A DNA stretch of 46,273 bases from JBOFZL01 sp051655155. GTDB lineage: Bacteria > Bacillota > Clostridia > Peptostreptococcales > Filifactoraceae. The stretch spans positions 1 through 46,273 of the forward strand of contig JBOFZL010000039.1 of the NCBI GenBank assembly GCA_051655155.1, in the 5' to 3' direction. Shown here piece by piece: positions 16,515-25,335 of this stretch. Positions within the stretch are counted from its first letter, which is position 1, and each line of letters opens with the position of its first letter. Both the position numbers and the translations under genes were made by a program. The notes beneath the pieces were generated by a model. That model was not told the DNA's origin. It saw nothing but the letters and a program-made list of their open reading frames with translations, and ran no database searches.

Positions 16515-18339
16515 ATTCTCCTCCTTCAAAATTATATTGACTATTAACTAATTCTGCATAGCTCCCATTTTTCTCCATAAGCTCCTGATGATTGCCTTGC
16601 TCAATTATTTTACCATCACCCATAACCAATATTATGTCAGCATTTTTTATTGTAGAAAGCCTATGTGCTATTATAAAACTGGTTCGCCCTTTCATAAGTT
16701 CTTTTAATGCCTTTGATATTTGAAGCTCTGTAGCTGTATCTATCGAGGAAGTAGCTTCATCCAATATTAGAATATCAGGGTCTGACAGCATAGCCCTAGC
16801 TATGGATATAAGTTGCCTTTGTCCTTGAGAAAGATCTTGCCCATTATCTTGAAGCACCGTATCATAACCTAATAGCAGATGCATAATAAAACCATGTGCC
16901 CTAGCCTTTTTAGCTGCTTCAATCACATCTTCCCTTGTGGCATCTACCTTCCCATATCTAATATTGTCACAGATAGTTTCCGAAAAAAGATAATTATCTT
17001 GTAATACCATCGCTATAGATTTTCTTATACTATCCCTATGGTAATCTGCTATATTTTTTCCATCAATGGTTATAGTTCCACTGTCTGGATCATAAAACCT
17101 GTTTAAAAGACTTATAATAGTGGTCTTCCCTGCCCCTGTTTGTCCCACAATAGCTATTTGCTGACCTTTCTTCGCTTTAAATGATATTCCTTTTAAAACT
17201 TCTTTTCCTTCTTCATAGGAAAAATGAATATTTTCTAAATTAATATCGCCTTCAAGATTATCTATGCTTACTACCTTGTCCTTTTCATATTCTTCTTCCT
17301 CATTTAGAACTTCAAATACTCTCTCTGCCCCTGCTAAAGCTGACTGTACTGTATTAAACAAACTGGAAAGTTCATTTAAAGGTCTTGTGAACTGCTTCAT
17401 ATATAATAAAAAACTTAACATTATTCCTACTGTTACACCCATATTTTTTACTATCATATAAGCTCCAGCAACTGACACAATCAAATAAGAACTATTATTT
17501 ATCATGTTCATTATTGGCCCTAGCCCTGATAAAGCTTGTGCTATAATACCTGCTTTTTTAAGCCTAAAATTAATTTCTGAAAACTTCCTTTTAACTTCCT
17601 CTTCTTTGTTATAAAGTTTAATTAGCTTTTCTGATGAAATTATCTCTTCCACATAACCATTCAGTTCCCCTAAGGCACTTTGCTGTTTTTTATAATATCT
17701 TCTGGAAACTTTTGCTATATTAGTTGTTATAATAAACATAAGAGGTACTACTATCATAGCAATGGCTGTAAGATATACATTAAGTAAAAGCATCGCTATT
17801 AAAACTCCTGAAACTTGAAATATACCAAAGAAAAATTGAGTAGTATATTGAGTAAGTACACTACTAATATTATCAATATCATTAGTCATCCTACTCATCA
17901 AATCCCCACTGGAGCTACCTTCAATATAAGAAAGTTTAAGCCGTCCTACCTTAGCAAATAAATCAGATCTTATGGTTGCGGTTGTTCTTTGAGAAACATA
18001 TATCATTATTCGGTTCATAGCATAGTCCATCATAGTTGAACCTAGATACAGAGCCATCATAAAAATGCAGGCCTTTCCAAGCCCATATACATCATTTTTT
18101 GCCAAATAACTGTCTAAAATATTTCCACTCATTCCAGTAGCAATTATAAATAATAATGCAGACAGCCCTGATAAAATAAAAACAGATAGAACCCTGATTC
18201 TATAAGGTTTTAAATAGTCCATAAGCCTATTTAAAGTTCCCCTTCTATCCTTTGGCTTTTCTGTGAGAAACATGGATCTATATCTACCTGAACCCATCTC
18301 CACAGGTTTCTTATTATCTTTTGACTTTAAACTAGACAT
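16501..18339 (-). CDS. heterodimeric ABC exporter subunit, catalytic-Glu half
   Basis: Multidrug-type ABC half-transporter (membrane domain plus ATPase), 612 aa from the ATG at 18339, which follows GAGGAGGCG; that start overlaps the previous gene by 8 nt. Six membrane helices lie in about residues 40-320, then the ATPase with Walker A (VGQTGAGKTT), the variant signature DLSQGQRQ and Walker B with catalytic Glu (ILILDEATSS). A variant LSQGQ here and a Glu-to-Asp change in the partner is the pattern of heterodimeric exporters with one degenerate ATP site (TM287/288, BmrCD type). Substrate unknown. Confidence 0.94.
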   Translation of the reverse strand: MSSLKSKDNKKPVEMGSGRYRSMFLTEKPKDRRGTLNRLMDYLKPYRIRVLSVFILSGLSALLFIIATGMSGNILDSYLAKNDVYGLGKACIFMMALYLGSTMMDYAMNRIMIYVSQRTTATIRSDLFAKVGRLKLSYIEGSSSGDLMSRMTNDIDNISSVLTQYTTQFFFGIFQVSGVLIAMLLLNVYLTAIAMIVVPLMFIITTNIAKVSRRYYKKQQSALGELNGYVEEIISSEKLIKLYNKEEEVKRKFSEINFRLKKAGIIAQALSGLGPIMNMINNSSYLIVSVAGAYMIVKNMGVTVGIMLSFLLYMKQFTRPLNELSSLFNTVQSALAGAERVFEVLNEEEEYEKDKVVSIDNLEGDINLENIHFSYEEGKEVLKGISFKAKKGQQIAIVGQTGAGKTTIISLLNRFYDPDSGTITIDGKNIADYHRDSIRKSIAMVLQDNYLFSETICDNIRYGKVDATREDVIEAAKKARAHGFIMHLLLGYDTVLQDNGQDLSQGQRQLISIARAMLSDPDILILDEATSSIDTATELQISKALKELMKGRTSFIIAHRLSTIKNADIILVMGDGKIIEQGNHQELMEKNGSYAELVNSQYNFEGGEYEIK

Positions 18340-20050
18340 TTTTAACCGCCTCCTCTCCCAATTGAGATATAGCAATTAATCTATAAATTTCATTAGTTTT
18401 TATAAGCTCTTGGTGACTACCTATGCCGATAACCCGACCCTCTTCAAAAACAATAATCTTATCCAGATGAGCAATGGACGATATTCTTTGAGCTATTACC
18501 AAGGTGGTTGCCTTGTATTCTTTGATAAATTCTTGAATTTTTTTCTCTGTCTTTATATCTACAGCAGAAGTCGAATCATCTAAGATTAAAATCTTAGGTT
18601 TTTTAGCTAAGGCTCTTGCGATAGAAAGCCTTTGTCTTTGTCCTCCGGAAAAATTCTTTCCCCTTTGAGAAACTACCGAATCTAAGCCTTCCTCTAGCTT
18701 TAATATAAACTCTTTCGAGCCACTACCTTCAATAGCTCTATTTAACTGCTCACTACTTGCCTCTTCAGCTCCCAACCTTAAATTTTCTTCAACAGTACCA
18801 CTAAGCAATACTGAGTCCTGCATGACAAAACCAACTAAATCCATAAGATTTTTATTAGGAATATCTTTTATATTTATTCCACCTATTTTTATCTCTCCTG
18901 AATTTACATCATATAGCCTTGGTATAAGCATTACAAAAGATGACTTTCCACTTCCTGTCCCACCAATAATTCCCACCTTTTCTCCATCATGGATAGATAA
19001 ACTTATCTCTTCCAACACCTTATCCCCTTCATTGTACCCAAAAGATACGTTCCTGAACTCAATATTATATTCTGTTGGAATTTTAGGCTCCATTGGCTCC
19101 ACAATAGTGTTTACCTTCTCATGAATCTCATTTATTCTAGTTGCTGAAGCTATAGCTCTGGAATAATTTACAATAAGCATTATCATCATTATCAGCGACA
19201 TGAATATTTGGATTAAGTAGTTCAAAAATGCCATTACTTTACCAGTTTCCAAACTTCCTCCAATTATCATGTTGCCACCAAACCACATAATAGCTACAAT
19301 ACTTAAATTCATAATAACTTCAAATATTGGAAAAAGTAAAATAATAATTTTTTGAGCTGATATTGTAGTATCCATTAGATCTTCATTAGAAACTTTAAAC
19401 CTTTCAATCTCTCTATCTCTTCCTACAAAAGCTTTTATAACCTTTGCCCCTAGAAGATTTTCACGCATAACTGTATTAACCCTATCTGTCTTACCTTGAA
19501 TCTTAATAAATATCCCAAAAACCTGTCTTATAATAATTAAAATAGAAAATACTAAAATTGGGATTCCAACCATAAAAATAATCGCCAGTTTCGGACTTAT
19601 GGAGCTTGCCATTATAATTCCACCTATTACCAAAAGCGGTGCTCTAACCATCATCCTTAAAAAAATAAGCACAAGGTTTTGCACTTGAGTAATATCATTT
19701 GTAAGCCTTGTTATTAAAGATGAAGTTTTAAGTTCATCTATCTCTTTAAAAGAAAGGCTATGTATTTTATCAAAGGTAGCCTGTCTTAATCTAGTGCCAA
19801 ATCCAAAAGCAGCCAAAGAAGAAAATATAATTGAACCTAAACCACCAATCATACCTATAAATGTAAACAATAACATTAACCTTCCTGTACCATAAATGTA
19901 ACTAATATCTTGACTGGCAACCCCCACATCCACAATCTTCGACATAAGCGTAGGCAGTTGCAAGTCCATAGCTACCTCAACCATCATAAAACAAGGTGCT
20001 AATATAGCAAATATCCAACTTCCTTTTAAGTATTTCAACAATTTTTTCAT
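18332..20050 (-). CDS. heterodimeric ABC exporter subunit, degenerate-site half
   Basis: Partner half-transporter, 572 aa from the ATG at 20050, which follows GGAGGGG; the in-frame ATG at 20062 overlaps this site. Six membrane helices, Walker A (IGGTGSGKSS), a canonical signature NFSGGQRQR, and Walker B ILILDDSTSA, where the catalytic Glu is Asp. It supplies the good signature motif to the partner's intact ATP site. It is first in the operon, which runs divergently from the response regulator gene at 20208. Confidence 0.94.
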   Translation of the reverse strand: MKKLLKYLKGSWIFAILAPCFMMVEVAMDLQLPTLMSKIVDVGVASQDISYIYGTGRLMLLFTFIGMIGGLGSIIFSSLAAFGFGTRLRQATFDKIHSLSFKEIDELKTSSLITRLTNDITQVQNLVLIFLRMMVRAPLLVIGGIIMASSISPKLAIIFMVGIPILVFSILIIIRQVFGIFIKIQGKTDRVNTVMRENLLGAKVIKAFVGRDREIERFKVSNEDLMDTTISAQKIIILLFPIFEVIMNLSIVAIMWFGGNMIIGGSLETGKVMAFLNYLIQIFMSLIMMIMLIVNYSRAIASATRINEIHEKVNTIVEPMEPKIPTEYNIEFRNVSFGYNEGDKVLEEISLSIHDGEKVGIIGGTGSGKSSFVMLIPRLYDVNSGEIKIGGINIKDIPNKNLMDLVGFVMQDSVLLSGTVEENLRLGAEEASSEQLNRAIEGSGSKEFILKLEEGLDSVVSQRGKNFSGGQRQRLSIARALAKKPKILILDDSTSAVDIKTEKKIQEFIKEYKATTLVIAQRISSIAHLDKIIVFEEGRVIGIGSHQELIKTNEIYRLIAISQLGEEAVKNV

Positions 20051-20207
20051 AATCCCCTCCATTATATATAATACACCTAAAACAACTAAAAGTATACTTA
20101 CTCAATAATAATATATGGTACAATTTAAGATAAAAGTAAGAAATTTATATATGTTTGTTTAAGAATTATACTTTAAATTATCAATAAAGGATCTTAGGAG
20201 GTACAAA

Positions 20208-20906
20208 GTGAAAAATACAATACTTGTAGTAGATGATGACAGAGAAATTTCTATGGCCATAGAAAAAATACTCACAAATAGTGGTTATAATGTAATCTTA
20301 GCTCAAAATGGTTTAGAAGCCTTAGACACAGTGATGACTCAAGATATCCAATTAATAATAATGGATATAATGATGCCAAAGTTAGATGGTTTATCAGCCA
20401 CAATGAAGCTTAGAGAAAGTAATAACATACCTGTAATTATTCTATCTGCAAAATCTGAAGATAGCGATAAAGTTCTGGGACTTTCCATGGGAGCAGATGA
20501 CTATATGGTCAAACCCTTTAGCAAGGATGAGCTGTTGGCAAGAGTAAACTCTGCTCTTAGACGATACTTGCATCTAGGTTCTTCAGGGGATGTTCAAATG
20601 CACAGTATCTTAAAAATTGGAGGTCTATCCCTTGACACAGATAGTAAACAATTATATGTAGATGGACAGGAAATTAAACTAACTGCCAAGGAATACAAGA
20701 TACTTGAACTGCTTATGACCTATCCCGGCATTGTATTTTCTGCTGAAAAAATCTACGAAAAAGTTTGGCAAGAAGAAGCCTACGCTGTGGAAAACACTGT
20801 CATGGTACACATTCGTAGGATAAGAGAAAAAATCGAAGTAGTTCCTAAAGATCCAAAATATTTAAAGGTGGTGTGGGGAATTGGATACAAAATTGAAAAA
20901 TTATAG
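20208..20906 (+). CDS. OmpR/PhoB-family response regulator
   Basis: 232 aa, starting with GTG after TTAGGAGGT. The receiver domain shows VDDDREIS, the phosphoacceptor in LIIMDIMMPKLDG and the Lys of DDYMVKPFS; the C-terminal winged helix ends KVVWGIGYKIE. Its kinase gene starts inside its 3' end and it diverges from the ABC exporter operon across a 157-bp intergenic region, so the exporter is a candidate target. No clear direct-repeat site was found there. Confidence 0.94.
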   Translation: MKNTILVVDDDREISMAIEKILTNSGYNVILAQNGLEALDTVMTQDIQLIIMDIMMPKLDGLSATMKLRESNNIPVIILSAKSEDSDKVLGLSMGADDYMVKPFSKDELLARVNSALRRYLHLGSSGDVQMHSILKIGGLSLDTDSKQLYVDGQEIKLTAKEYKILELLMTYPGIVFSAEKIYEKVWQEEAYAVENTVMVHIRRIREKIEVVPKDPKYLKVVWGIGYKIEKL

Positions 20907-22881
20907 AAACAAATATTTAAAGGCGACAGCCTTCATCTTTACAGTAGTACTTCTTACAGTGTCCAGCTTATTAGCTTTAACACTTTTAGAAAAAACAGGA
21001 GGCTATATATCCAATGATAATCTAGCTCCCAATTATCTAAGGACCAATGAGTTTGGAAGTTTGATGCAAACCAACTATTCCCAAACGATAGAGGCTATAG
21101 ATCCTCTAATAAATCAAACTGAGACTTCAACTGTGGAAAATAATCAAACAACATACAGTAAACATAAGATTAACTTGAAAGACTTGACTTTTAAAAACTA
21201 TTCCAAAACTAAAAATCTATCAGAGGTTGACTATTATTTTTATATCAAATATAGAGATATGGAAATAACTAATGTAGGCTTAGACAAAATTCTTCAGCAA
21301 AAATACTATATAGAAAAAATAGAAGGAAACGACTTCTTTACCTTTAGCCCCAAATTAGACAGTCAAGAAAGTTCCTATATCGCCCATAACCCTTATCTAA
21401 ATTCTATTAGGTACTGGGACGATTCTTCTAAATACAATGACGCTTTAATCTATATAGCCTATAACGACGAGGTTATTGAAGCCTCCATTGCCAAGTTTAA
21501 TGAGGCAAAGGCCTCCTTTAAAAAGCAACTACCAAATATAGGTATTTGTATTGCCCTCAGTCTTCTATTTATTATCTATCTATCTTTAGTAGCAGGAAGA
21601 AACCCTGAAGATAATGAACTACACCCTTGGAAGGTAGATAGGTTGTTTGGTGAATTTATCATTTTCATGTGTGGATTCTTATTTATATCCTCTATTTATA
21701 TAAACTACGCTTTCTATGATGCTTCCAGTAGCCTTTTTTACTCTCTTGAAAGTACAAAAACTCTATTCATTGGGATAAACCTTTTTCTATTCTCAATTAT
21801 GGGGATGTTTTGGCTAAGCCTTTGTCGTAAATTTAAGGCGAAACCTAGAAGATATATGTTTTTTTCCACAGGACTAGCTATAGATTTGGTTATAAAAGTT
21901 TTTAAATATATTTTAAATCAAACAAGAAATGCACTATACTTCTTTAACCAAAAACAATATGCAAGATTTCCCGTAACCCAAAGAATCCATAGGTCAACCT
22001 ATATGTACCTTGGTGCCATATTAACGTTTATCTTCTTTTCATTGATTTTTGGGCTATCTGACGCTGCCCCTCTCTTCTTCTTCTTTATAATCATGCTAAT
22101 AGTTGCAACCTTCGTTTATATAAAAAAAAGCAAGGAGAATTTTGAAGAGATAAACAAGGGATTTGACAAGGGCTATAGGGAAAGTTTAAAGGCTGAAAAA
22201 ATGCGTGTAGATCTTATAACCAACGTATCTCACGACCTGAAAACCCCTTTAACCTCCATAATTTCTTACACAGATCTATTGAAAAATGAGGATATGAGCC
22301 CTGTTGCAAAAGATTATGTACAAATCTTAGAACAAAAGGCAAAACGTCTAAACTCCATTGTAAGTGATTTATTTGACCTATCTAAATCTACCAGCGGAAA
22401 TCTTAACTTTAACTTAGAAAAGATTGATTTAAAGAAATTAATAGAACAAACCTATGCTGACATGGAAGATAGTATCAGCTCTTCAAAAATTAGTTTCGTA
22501 ATACAACTTCCATCAGAGCCGGTAATCATCAATGCTGATGGTAAAAAACTATATAGAGTATTCCAAAATCTTTTGGATAACGCTCTTAAATACTCTCTCA
22601 ATGGAACAAGGGTATATATCACTTTAGAAGTAAATGATGAGAAAATAGCAACATCAACAATAAAAAATATTTCTTCATATCAAATGAACTTTACAGAAAG
22701 TGAAATTGCAGAACGATTCATTCGTGGTGATAGTTCCCGTACCACAGAAGGCTCCGGTCTAGGACTATCCATAGCTGAAAGTTTCGTTACAAACTGTAAC
22801 GGTAAATTTAAACTCAAGGTGGATGGCGATTTGTTCAAAATAATGCTCAGTTTTCCAACAGTGGAAGGTGATATTCTGTGA
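20881..22881 (+). CDS. sensor histidine kinase, six membrane segments
   Basis: 666-aa kinase. The likely start is TTG at 20881 (GGTGG upstream) or TTG at 20893, both inside the end of the response regulator gene. Helix 1 is near residues 13-33, then an extracytoplasmic stretch of about 180 residues, and five further hydrophobic helices (about 220-240, 255-280, 290-312, 370-390, 395-410). The cytoplasmic part has HisKA (NVSHDLKTPLTSIISYTDLL) and HATPase (NLLDNALKYS, GSGLGLSIAE). The multi-helix sensor block resembles VanS-like or intramembrane-sensing kinases only loosely; the signal is unknown. Confidence 0.92.
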   Translation: MDTKLKNYRNKYLKATAFIFTVVLLTVSSLLALTLLEKTGGYISNDNLAPNYLRTNEFGSLMQTNYSQTIEAIDPLINQTETSTVENNQTTYSKHKINLKDLTFKNYSKTKNLSEVDYYFYIKYRDMEITNVGLDKILQQKYYIEKIEGNDFFTFSPKLDSQESSYIAHNPYLNSIRYWDDSSKYNDALIYIAYNDEVIEASIAKFNEAKASFKKQLPNIGICIALSLLFIIYLSLVAGRNPEDNELHPWKVDRLFGEFIIFMCGFLFISSIYINYAFYDASSSLFYSLESTKTLFIGINLFLFSIMGMFWLSLCRKFKAKPRRYMFFSTGLAIDLVIKVFKYILNQTRNALYFFNQKQYARFPVTQRIHRSTYMYLGAILTFIFFSLIFGLSDAAPLFFFFIIMLIVATFVYIKKSKENFEEINKGFDKGYRESLKAEKMRVDLITNVSHDLKTPLTSIISYTDLLKNEDMSPVAKDYVQILEQKAKRLNSIVSDLFDLSKSTSGNLNFNLEKIDLKKLIEQTYADMEDSISSSKISFVIQLPSEPVIINADGKKLYRVFQNLLDNALKYSLNGTRVYITLEVNDEKIATSTIKNISSYQMNFTESEIAERFIRGDSSRTTEGSGLGLSIAESFVTNCNGKFKLKVDGDLFKIMLSFPTVEGDIL

Positions 22882-23609
22882 CCTCTTTCACCTTAAAAAG
22901 CATAGCTTTAATTTTAATGGTAGTCGACCATATAGGGTTATATTTTCATACTGCTCCTCCATGGTTTAGGTTTGTGGGTAGAGGATCTTATCCTATTTTC
23001 CTATTTTGCATGGTATGGTCATATCACTATACTAATGACAGAAAAAAATATTTGTTAAGGCTCTATCTCATGAGCGTATTTATGACTATATTTTCCTATA
23101 TTATAGATACTATGCTACCTACAGAAATGGGCTATGGGAACCACAATATATTTCTTTCAATGTTTATTGTTGCTGTAATAATTAGCACAATAGAAATATA
23201 TATCCAAGACAAAATTAAAGGAGGAATTATTCTAGGTATCATAGCATTTACTCAGACACTATACTTTTTAATTCCAAACATTAACGGAGACTTACTCACT
23301 GGAATAATTCCAAATTTAAGTTTAAATGAATATGGTTTTGAATTTATAATTTTAGGTGTTGCTATGTACTTTCTTAAAGAAAATAAAAAAGCTTTAACCG
23401 CTACGTATATTATATTTTGTATACAGCAGTTTAGTTCAGAAATGCTAAACTATGGCATGGCAACCCAATGGATAATGATAGTAGCACTCCCTTTAATTCT
23501 AAAATATAATAATAATAAAGGTTACAGCCTCAAATACTTTTTCTATATTTTCTATCCTACTCACAGCTTTTTACTTTTTTATATATCAAACTTTCTAGTA
23601 GGAAAATAA
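22878..23609 (+). CDS. TraX-family membrane protein
   Basis: Polytopic membrane protein of 243 aa resembling the TraX family, known from F-pilin N-acetylation and widespread in Firmicutes chromosomes. Typical elements are the N-terminal LKSIALILMVVDHIGLYF and GRGSYPIFLFCMVWSYHYT, and the C-terminal FFYIFYPTHSFLLFYI. GTG start overlapping the kinase stop by 4 nt, so translationally coupled. The association with a sensor kinase suggests an envelope-modifying acyltransferase activity; that is inference. Confidence 0.88.
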   Translation: MTSFTLKSIALILMVVDHIGLYFHTAPPWFRFVGRGSYPIFLFCMVWSYHYTNDRKKYLLRLYLMSVFMTIFSYIIDTMLPTEMGYGNHNIFLSMFIVAVIISTIEIYIQDKIKGGIILGIIAFTQTLYFLIPNINGDLLTGIIPNLSLNEYGFEFIILGVAMYFLKENKKALTATYIIFCIQQFSSEMLNYGMATQWIMIVALPLILKYNNNKGYSLKYFFYIFYPTHSFLLFYISNFLVGK

Positions 23610-23663
23610 TCTAATAAAGGCTGTTTCAACTATCACTTTGATGTTGAAACAGCCTTTATTAGA
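23610..23663. terminator. bidirectional terminator
   Basis: A perfect 21-bp inverted repeat (23610-23630 with 23643-23663, containing AAAGGCTGTTTCAAC) and a 12-nt loop, placed between converging genes (TraX on plus, activation-domain protein on minus). Confidence 0.92.
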
Positions 23664-23755
23664 TTTTACCAATTTAATCAAAGTACATATAACTTATATA
23701 ACTATATTAAGACAGTTTATATACTTTATTATTTCATTGGCTATAATTTAATTAC

Positions 23756-24385
23756 CTATTTATCAGCTAATTTACAACCTTTACACTCATTGCACATATC
23801 AAAATCTTCTTTTTCTTCACCCAAAATTACAACCATTGCAACAGATTTTATAGGACTAAGCTGAAAATACTCATTTATTGATATCTTCTCAATATCATTT
23901 TTTTCATTTAATTTATCATATATTAATCTTTGCCCTTCCACAGGAAAATCACCATTCATAGGATAAACTTCATATACTCGCTTTAGACCAGTTTCATCTT
24001 GAATTTTTTTAATCAATCTATCCTTCAAAGAGTCCAATACCACTATCCCAATTTTATCAAGTATCAATCCTCTTATCATCTCTGTACTTTGACTATATCT
24101 TTCTATTTCTACTTGTATTTTTTCACCTATCGTATAAATAATAAGAGCAAGTTTTTTTGCCATATATTTTCGCTCTGAAAAAACTTTGTAATCCCAAAAT
24201 TCACTTATCTCTTCAATATTTAAAACTAAATAGTAATATCTAGGATCTATTAATTCTTCAACTTTACACAACTCCATTTCAAGCTTATTCTCAATTATCG
24301 AGGGTACTCTTTTTGTTGAATAACCCAAAAATTTTTTTATCCTTGACTTGTTCTTCATAACTTCAACAATCAAATCCTTCTTCAT
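23756..24385 (-). CDS. stand-alone MetH activation domain-like protein (corrinoid reactivation)
   Basis: 209 aa resembling the SAM-binding activation domain of cobalamin-dependent methionine synthase, as a free protein. Family blocks: LDKIGIVVLDSLKDRL (110-124), YPMNGDFPVEGQ (141-152) matching the Y-x-P-G-Y-G-D-x-P region, and LSPIKSVAMVVILG (176-189). The C-terminus carries CNECKGC (C198, C201, C204), a short cysteine cluster often seen in the clostridial members. ATG overlaps the permease stop (ATGA), so it is coupled to the transporter. In the context of a corrinoid protein and methyltransferase the likely job is reductive methylation of inactive cob(II)alamin. A direct methyl-group role is also possible. 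Confidence 0.75.
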   Translation of the reverse strand: MKKDLIVEVMKNKSRIKKFLGYSTKRVPSIIENKLEMELCKVEELIDPRYYYLVLNIEEISEFWDYKVFSERKYMAKKLALIIYTIGEKIQVEIERYSQSTEMIRGLILDKIGIVVLDSLKDRLIKKIQDETGLKRVYEVYPMNGDFPVEGQRLIYDKLNEKNDIEKISINEYFQLSPIKSVAMVVILGEEKEDFDMCNECKGCKLADK

Positions 24386-25335
24386 AACACAACCTTTGAT
24401 GTCTTTCTCATATATATGTCTATGCCTACAGCTGCAATTAGAACCATTCCTTTAACTAACATCTGATAATATTCTTCAATCCCCATAAGAATCATCCCAT
24501 TAGATAGTACTCCAATAATCAAACAACCCAAAATCGAACCTGCCAAATGTCCATCACCTCCGGTTACACTAATCCCTCCAAGGACTACTGCAGTGACCAC
24601 ATCTAATTCAAATCCTGTAGCTGTATTAGGCAAACCACTGTTAACACGCGAAAGCATCACAACCCCTGCTACAGAACCTAAAAGTCCGGATATCATATAT
24701 GCTAAATATTTTATTTTTTTAATATTTATTCCAGATAAATAGGTAGCTTTTTCATTACTCCCTATCCCATAAACATATCTTCCAAAAGATGTTTGATATA
24801 ATAAATAAAATCCTATAGCATAAACTAAAATTTGAATAATTACCGGTATAGGCACAGCTCCCAAATATCCCTGACCTATAATTTTAAATTTCTCTGGAAA
24901 TCCATAGACAGATACTCCTCCGGTTACAATATACGCTAATCCTCTATAGATAGTAGTCGTACCTAACGTAGCAATTAAAGGTGGTATTTCCAATCGATTG
25001 ATTAAAAATCCATTTATAAACCCAATGATCACTCCTAAACATATAGTCAACGTTATAGCAACACTTATATTTACACCTGCCACCATCATTGTTGCAAGGC
25101 TCACTGATGTTAGAGCTATAACCGAACCTACAGAAAGATCAATCCCTCCTGTAATAATTACTATTGTCATTCCTACCGATGATATTCCCACTATGGATAT
25201 CTGCCTTAGAACATTAGATATATTTTTCCACTTTAAAAAATTGCTATTTTGACTAGAAAAAAAAATAATAAGACATATAAGAAAAATTAAAGTTCCATAT
25301 CGAAATAACACTTTCTTTAAGCGAACAACCTTCAT
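24382..25335 (-). CDS. CUT2-family ABC transporter permease (RbsC-like)
   Basis: Permease of a ribose-type ABC importer, 317 aa, 8-10 membrane helices, with the family blocks GITIVIITGGIDLSVGSVI-type (here MTIVIITGGIDLSVGSVIAL), NGFLINRLEIPPLIATLGT and TAVVLGGISVTGGDGHLAGS. Its ATG overlaps the ATPase stop (ATGA) and its stop overlaps the activation-domain gene in the same way. Substrate cannot be read from the permease. Confidence 0.93.
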   Translation of the reverse strand: MKVVRLKKVLFRYGTLIFLICLIIFFSSQNSNFLKWKNISNVLRQISIVGISSVGMTIVIITGGIDLSVGSVIALTSVSLATMMVAGVNISVAITLTICLGVIIGFINGFLINRLEIPPLIATLGTTTIYRGLAYIVTGGVSVYGFPEKFKIIGQGYLGAVPIPVIIQILVYAIGFYLLYQTSFGRYVYGIGSNEKATYLSGINIKKIKYLAYMISGLLGSVAGVVMLSRVNSGLPNTATGFELDVVTAVVLGGISVTGGDGHLAGSILGCLIIGVLSNGMILMGIEEYYQMLVKGMVLIAAVGIDIYMRKTSKVVL

